Source: DATFGK01 sp046712825 (lineage in GTDB: Bacteria; Actinomycetota; AC-67). From it: 9,488 nucleotides of DNA. The stretch lies in assembly GCA_046712825.1 (NCBI GenBank), contig JBKKCR010000139.1, positions 1-9,488 on the forward strand, read 5' to 3'. The notes beneath the pieces are model-generated. The model was not told the origin of the DNA. It did not search any database and saw nothing but the letters and a program-made list of their open reading frames with translations. Shown here in pieces: positions 6,097 to 9,488 of this stretch (position 1 is its first letter; every line of letters begins with the position of its first letter). The translations under genes and the position numbers were made by a program.

Positions 6097-6876
6097 ATGG
6101 CGGCGATGATGAACCCTCCAGGACCCCCCGGGCCGCAGGAACCCTACTCGTCCGACCAGCCACCGCCGCCTCCGGTGATCGCGCCCGTCAAGGGCACAAG
6201 AGTAAATCCGGTGGTGCTGATCATCCTGGGGATAGCGCTGGTCGTCGGTGCTTTGGCTGCCTTTCTCATCCTTGGGTCGAGCGATGACGATAAGAAGGTC
6301 GGTTCGGCGGGCCTCCCCGTCGGATGGACGACCCACACCGTGAGGGCAGAAGGGTTCAAGCTCGGATTGCCGCCGGGGTGGAACCCCGTGGAGGCGGGCA
6401 CGGTCGACGAGTCGCTCGAGGCCGTTCGCAAGGACAACCCCGAGCTCGCACAGGTGATCGAGTCGCAGCTCTCTGGCAGCCTTTCCACGTTCGTTAAGTT
6501 CTTCGCGTTCGACACGCGATCGCCGACCCTCGCCGAAGAGTTCGCCACCAACGCCAACGTCGTCGTCGAGTCGCTCCCTGCAGGGGTCGAGTTCGACGAG
6601 TACCTCCAGGCGAACCTCTCCCAGCTCCGCGAGGTGCCGAAGGTAAGCGTCTCGCTGGAAGACGACGATGTCGCGCTTCCCGGCGGCCGGGCTGCGCTCA
6701 TCAGATCGACTTTCTCCCTGAACTCGCCGGACGGCGAGCGCGAGGTCTCCGTGACGCAGTACGTCTTCCTGAAAGGGAGCCGGGGGTTCATCCTGTCGAT
6801 GACCACCACGCCGGGACACGCAGCGTCCTACAAGCCGCTGTGGGAACAGATCGCGAAAACCTTCGAGCCGCTTTAG
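6097..6876 (+). CDS. Membrane-anchored protein with proline-rich N-tail and PsbP/LpqN-like extracytoplasmic domain
   Basis: A 259-residue single-pass protein. Residues 1-33 are a cytoplasmic tail rich in proline (PPGPPGPQEP, then five prolines in a row at 22-26). Residues about 38-60 form one hydrophobic helix. After an acidic SSDDDKK linker, residues about 75-259 form an outer domain starting with GFKLGLPPGW. That opening, a beta-strand followed by L-P-x-G-W, is typical of the Mog1/PsbP/DcrB/LpqN-like fold, which in actinobacteria occurs on many cell-envelope proteins of poorly known function. No catalytic motif is visible. The start is uncertain: ATGs at 6097, 6106 and 6109 are in frame and none has a Shine-Dalgarno sequence. 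It is divergent from the ABC exporter and ends 11 nt before the convergent tRNA-Leu. A role in the envelope is an inference. Confidence 0.75.
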   Translation: MAAMMNPPGPPGPQEPYSSDQPPPPPVIAPVKGTRVNPVVLIILGIALVVGALAAFLILGSSDDDKKVGSAGLPVGWTTHTVRAEGFKLGLPPGWNPVEAGTVDESLEAVRKDNPELAQVIESQLSGSLSTFVKFFAFDTRSPTLAEEFATNANVVVESLPAGVEFDEYLQANLSQLREVPKVSVSLEDDDVALPGGRAALIRSTFSLNSPDGEREVSVTQYVFLKGSRGFILSMTTTPGHAASYKPLWEQIAKTFEPL

Positions 6877-6887
6877 GCGAAGCGCGG

Positions 6888-6970
6888 TGCCGGGGGAGGG
6901 ACTCGAACCCTCACGGCCTTGCAGCCAATGGATTTTGAGTCCATCGCGTATACCATTTCGCCACCCCGGC
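6888..6970 (-). tRNA. tRNA-Leu (anticodon CAA)
   Basis: An 83-nt class II tRNA on the minus strand. The acceptor arms GCCGGGG and CCCCGGC pair over seven bases with discriminator A at 6888. The D arm is GCG-AAATGGTATA-CGC. The anticodon stem ATGGA/TCCAT carries loop CTCAAAA, anticodon CAA, which reads UUG. A 15-nt variable arm forms GGCT/GGCC around GCAA. The T arm is GAGGG-TTCGAGT-CCCTC. A long variable arm with discriminator A identifies leucine. The bases after the discriminator read CCG, so CCA is not encoded and must be added. The gene starts 20 nt after the trpA stop codon on the same strand, with its own TATACT box in that gap. No strong terminator hairpin is seen beyond its 3' end. 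Confidence 0.97.
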
Positions 6971-6980
6971 GCGAGGTCGG

Positions 6981-6986
6981 AGTATA
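6981..6986 (-). promoter_or_regulatory. Candidate -10 element of tRNA-Leu
   Basis: TATACT on the minus strand lies between the trpA stop codon and the tRNA, ending 10 nt before the mature 5' end. It would start transcription about 4 nt upstream of the mature tRNA. The bases at -35 fall inside the 3' end of trpA and do not match the consensus, so read-through from trpBA may also supply the tRNA. Confidence 0.4.
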
Positions 6987-6990
6987 GCCA

Positions 6991-7815
6991 CTAGCTCCGA
7001 GAGTCCCCGGGTAAACCTGCTCGTAATGCGCCGACCAATTCCCGCGCACCCGACGCCGGATCCGTCGCGTCCCCGACCGCCTTCACCAACGCGCTTCCGA
7101 CGATGACTCCGTCCGCGTAGGACGCCACTTCCGCCGCGTGCTCCGGCGTCGAAACGCCGATGCCCACCGCCACCGGAAGATCAGTCGCAGCCCGGATGCG
7201 CGAAACCAGATCACGCGCCCCCGACGACATCGCTTGGCGGACCCCGGTCACACCGAGCTGCGAGGCTGCGTACACGAAGCCCTCGCTGGCTTCACCGATC
7301 GCGCGCAGCCGATTGTCCGGCGAGGTTACCGACGCCATAAACACCGACGCGATCCCCGCTGTCGCGCAGGCCTTGCGCCAATCGGCGGACTCTTCGACCG
7401 TGAGATCGGGGACGATCACACCGCACAGGCCCGCGTCGGCGATCGCGGATGCGAACCGGTCGAGGCCCATTCCGTAGAGCAGGTTGTAGTAGGTCATCGC
7501 GACTGCCGTCACGCCGGCCGCAGCGGCCGCCTCGCCGGCGAGCGTGATCATCGACGCCGTGGAGCCGCCGCGCGTCAGCACCTGGTTCGCCGCCGCTTGG
7601 ATCACCGGTCCGTCCATGATCGGGTCGCTGAACGGGATCCCGATCTCGAGCACATCCGCGCCGGCTTCGCCGCACGCGCGCGCAACCTCGACGAAGGTCC
7701 GGTCCTCCGGGAAGCCGGCCACGAGGAACGGCATGAGCAGCGCACGCGATCCCGCGCGACCGGCCGTGAAGGCTTCGGTCAGCCGCTGCTTCGGCGACGC
7801 GTCAGTGCGTGCCAT
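6991..7815 (-). CDS. trpA: Tryptophan synthase alpha subunit
   Basis: A 274-residue TIM-barrel enzyme that splits indole-3-glycerol phosphate into indole and glyceraldehyde 3-phosphate. The indole is passed through the tunnel to TrpB. The catalytic pair is present at the family's 11-residue spacing: E57 in LEIGIPFSDP and D68 in IMDGP, matching E49 and D60 of the E. coli enzyme. The mobile loop GVTGVR and the phosphate-binding end (VAVGIGVSTPE, DGVIVGSALV) are intact. Length is normal for the family. The ATG at 7815 overlaps the end of trpB by 14 nt; a TTG at 7827 is an in-frame alternative. The overlap means translation is probably coupled to trpB. The tRNA-Leu gene follows after 20 nt. Confidence 0.97.
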   Translation of the reverse strand: MARTDASPKQRLTEAFTAGRAGSRALLMPFLVAGFPEDRTFVEVARACGEAGADVLEIGIPFSDPIMDGPVIQAAANQVLTRGGSTASMITLAGEAAAAAGVTAVAMTYYNLLYGMGLDRFASAIADAGLCGVIVPDLTVEESADWRKACATAGIASVFMASVTSPDNRLRAIGEASEGFVYAASQLGVTGVRQAMSSGARDLVSRIRAATDLPVAVGIGVSTPEHAAEVASYADGVIVGSALVKAVGDATDPASGARELVGALRAGLPGDSRS

Positions 7816-9004
7816 CGCCCGAAACAAGACGCCGGACGGTGTCGACGTCCTTGTCGCCGCGACCCGACAGGTTGACGATCACAAGGTCCCCGAGCGAGCG
7901 CGCGTTGCGAACGGTCCAGGCGAGTGCGTGCGCGGGCTCGAGCGCCGGCAGGATCCCCTCGGTCCGCGCGAGGAGACCGAACGCGTCGAGGGCTTCTCGA
8001 TCCGACGCGGTCTCGTACGACGCGAGGCCCAGTTCGGCCAGATAGGAGTGCTCGGGACCGACCCCCGGGTAATCCAGTCCGGCCGAAACCGAGTGCGTTG
8101 GACGGACCTGTCCATCGTCGTCCTGTATCAGCATCGACAGCGCGCCGTGCAGAACGCCGGGTCTTCCCGCTGCGATCGACGCGGAGTGCTCGCCGGTGTC
8201 CACGCCACGGCCGGCCGCTTCCACGCCGACGAGGCGCACACCCGTCTCGCCGATGAATCCATGGAAGATCCCGATGGCGTTCGAGCCACCACCGACACAG
8301 GCGACGACCGTGTCGGGCAGGCGGCCCTCAGCATCGAGGATCTGCGCGCGCGCCTCCTCGCCGATCACTTTCTGGAACTCGCGCACGATGAGCGGGAACG
8401 GATGCGGTCCGACCACCGAGCCGAGCACGTAGTGGGTCGTCTCGACGTTGGTGACCCAGTCGCGGAGCGCCTCGTTGATCGCATCCTTGAGGGTGCGCGA
8501 GCCGATCGTCACCGGGATCACGGTCGCGCCGAGCTGCTCCATGCGGAAGACGTTGAGCGCCTGCCGCTGGGTGTCTTCCTCGCCCATGTAGACGACGCAC
8601 TCCTGACCGAACAGCGCTGCCGCCGTCGCGGTCGCGACGCCGTGTTGCCCGGCGCCCGTCTCCGCGATGATCCGCTGTTTGCCCATCCGCTTGGCGAGCA
8701 GACACTGCCCGAGCGTGTTGTTGATCTTGTGCGCACCGGTGTGCGCCAGGTCCTCGCGCTTGAGGTAGATCCGCGGCCCGCCGGCGTGCTCGCTCAGGCG
8801 CCGCGCGTGCCAGAGGGGCGTCGGCCGGCCCGCGTAAACGCGCCGGAGCTCGTCGAGCTCGGATCGGAACGCGTCATCGTTCGACGCAACGTCGAACTCG
8901 TGCTCCAGCTCGGCCAGCGCGTGCATCAACGCTTCGGGGACGAACCGGCCCCCGAATCGGCCGAAATGGCCGCCGGCGTCGGGATCTGTAGCGACTCGGC
9001 TCAC
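7802..9004 (-). CDS. trpB: Tryptophan synthase beta subunit
   Basis: A 400-residue PLP-dependent enzyme that joins indole and L-serine to make tryptophan, in complex with TrpA. The PLP lysine is K93 in HTGAHKINNTLGQ, the catalytic glutamate is E115 in AETGAGQHG, and the phosphate-binding loop is GGGSN (238-242). The N-terminal GGHFGRFGGRFVPEAL and the C-terminal LSGRGDKD are typical of the TrpB1 class that pairs with TrpA. The GTG at 9004 is preferred because homology begins just after it and the length is normal; a GTG at 9034 would add ten residues. There is no Shine-Dalgarno sequence. TAGACT lies 10 nt upstream, hinting at a very short leader. trpC, trpD and trpE are not next to it: the upstream neighbour is an unrelated FAD oxidase ending 47 nt away. 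Confidence 0.97.
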   Translation of the reverse strand: MSRVATDPDAGGHFGRFGGRFVPEALMHALAELEHEFDVASNDDAFRSELDELRRVYAGRPTPLWHARRLSEHAGGPRIYLKREDLAHTGAHKINNTLGQCLLAKRMGKQRIIAETGAGQHGVATATAAALFGQECVVYMGEEDTQRQALNVFRMEQLGATVIPVTIGSRTLKDAINEALRDWVTNVETTHYVLGSVVGPHPFPLIVREFQKVIGEEARAQILDAEGRLPDTVVACVGGGSNAIGIFHGFIGETGVRLVGVEAAGRGVDTGEHSASIAAGRPGVLHGALSMLIQDDDGQVRPTHSVSAGLDYPGVGPEHSYLAELGLASYETASDREALDAFGLLARTEGILPALEPAHALAWTVRNARSLGDLVIVNLSGRGDKDVDTVRRLVSGDGTH

Positions 9005-9014
9005 GGTGCGGCCG

Positions 9015-9020
9015 AGTCTA
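9015..9020 (-). promoter_or_regulatory. Candidate -10 element of trpBA
   Basis: TAGACT on the minus strand ends 10 nt before the trpB GTG. The predicted transcription start would leave a leader of about four bases. No -35 match is visible at 16-18 bp. The call rests mainly on its likeness in sequence and position to the boxes before pdtaR, the ABC exporter and tRNA-Leu. No leader peptide, T-box or attenuator fits into the 47-nt gap upstream of trpB. Confidence 0.3.
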
Positions 9021-9051
9021 GCAGCGGCCCACACGGCTCAGACCCCGTTTA

Positions 9052-9488
9052 TCAAACGACGCCGAGCACCCGATCCACGTATGCGTTCGCGAAGCGGCCG
9101 TGCGGGTCGAGGCGCGATCGGACGGCGGCGAACCGGTCCCACGCCGGATACAGCTCTCGGAGCGTCTGATGCGTCTGATAGTGGATCTTTCCCCAATGCG
9201 GGCGGCCGCCGAAGGAGCGCATGACCTCCTCGACCGCGCGGAAGTACGGCTCGTGCTCCATGCCCTGGAAGACGTGGACCGCGATGTAGGCGGTCCCGCG
9301 GCCGTGCGACGGCGATAGGAAGATGTCGTCCGGCGCGACGACCCGGCACTCGAGCGGGAAGCTGATCCGGAAACCGCGCTCCTCGATGACGCGACGGACC
9401 TCGCGCACGGCGGCCGGCGCGTCGGCGCGCGGGATCGCGTATTCCATCTCGGCGAAGCGCACGAGCCGCGGGCTGGTGAACACATGAT
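9052..9488 (-). CDS. FAD-linked sugar-lactone oxidase, ALO-type C-terminus (partial)
   Basis: The last 145 or so residues of a flavoprotein of the vanillyl-alcohol-oxidase superfamily with a D-arabinono-1,4-lactone oxidase (ALO) C-terminal domain. The frame is open through the window edge, so the FAD-binding N-terminal half lies outside. Recognisable family elements are RFAEMEYAIPR near the visible start, the conserved HWGKIHY, LYPAWDRF, and the end signature LDPHGRFANAYVDRVLG. In this family the HWGK region shapes the active site. Enzymes of the group oxidise sugar lactones or polyols with oxygen; the exact substrate cannot be read from this fragment. The stop codon is 47 nt upstream of trpB on the same strand, so read-through into trpBA is possible, but there is no known pathway link. 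Confidence 0.88.
   Translation of the reverse strand, partial: HVFTSPRLVRFAEMEYAIPRADAPAAVREVRRVIEERGFRISFPLECRVVAPDDIFLSPSHGRGTAYIAVHVFQGMEHEPYFRAVEEVMRSFGGRPHWGKIHYQTHQTLRELYPAWDRFAAVRSRLDPHGRFANAYVDRVLGVV

Noticed and set aside
7544..9169. Long plus-strand open frame of 541 codons across trpB and trpA
   Set aside because: It is antisense to two textbook enzymes with intact active sites; its translation is rich in Arg, Asp and His with no recognisable domain, as expected for a GC-rich shadow frame.
1..9488. CRISPR array, insertion sequence, phage genes, attachment site or defence system
   Set aside because: No regularly spaced repeats, transposase, integrase or nuclease-like frames are visible; the tRNA-Leu 3' end is not repeated elsewhere in the window and no integrase is nearby.

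Overview
The window looks like an ordinary piece of a high-GC actinobacterial chromosome (Actinomycetota, possibly a deep or uncultured lineage). The grounds are the GC-rich codon use, an ANTAR response regulator very close to mycobacterial/streptomycete PdtaR, SD-poor starts with TAnACT-like -10 boxes directly upstream (leaderless style), and a tRNA without encoded CCA. No phage, insertion sequence, CRISPR array, toxin-antitoxin pair or obvious defence system is visible. As I recall, the trp genes, an ABC exporter, the ANTAR regulator and a branched-chain amino acid (BCAA) importer lie in the same broad neighbourhood in Streptomyces and Mycobacterium, so this is probably conserved core synteny rather than an acquired island.

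Layout, left to right. At 1-113 (minus) is the N-terminus of a LivH-like BCAA permease, cut by the window edge. A perfect 13-bp GAAA-loop hairpin (134-163) separates it from the lipoprotein solute-binding protein gene upstream of it (187-1476, minus). Next on the same strand come the ANTAR response regulator pdtaR (1660-2247) and a 98-aa coiled-coil protein (2291-2587). A 118-bp divergent intergenic region (2588-2705) carries a 16-bp palindrome. It separates these from a plus-strand pair: a secreted SMP-30/gluconolactonase-like beta-propeller (2706-3734) and a small two-helix membrane protein (3751-4128). These converge on a full-length ABC exporter half-transporter (4139-6013, minus). Divergent from the exporter is a membrane-anchored protein with a proline-rich tail and a PsbP/LpqN-like outer domain (6097-6876). 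Then follow tRNA-Leu(CAA) (6888-6970, minus), trpA and trpB (6991-7815 and 7802-9004, minus, overlapping by 14 nt), and the C-terminus of an ALO-type FAD-linked oxidase (9052 to the edge, minus).

How they work together: trpB and trpA make tryptophan synthase. The binding protein and LivH belong to a BCAA-type importer. PdtaR-type proteins are RNA-binding antiterminators controlled by a histidine kinase, which is not encoded here. The exporter, the propeller pair and the PsbP-like protein have no clear functional link to these. There is no gene-free stretch longer than about 185 bp. The most unusual items are small: sequence words shared between two divergent intergenic regions, the recurrent TAnACT boxes next to start codons, the palindrome, the hairpin inside the transporter operon, and the uncharacterised coiled-coil protein next to pdtaR.
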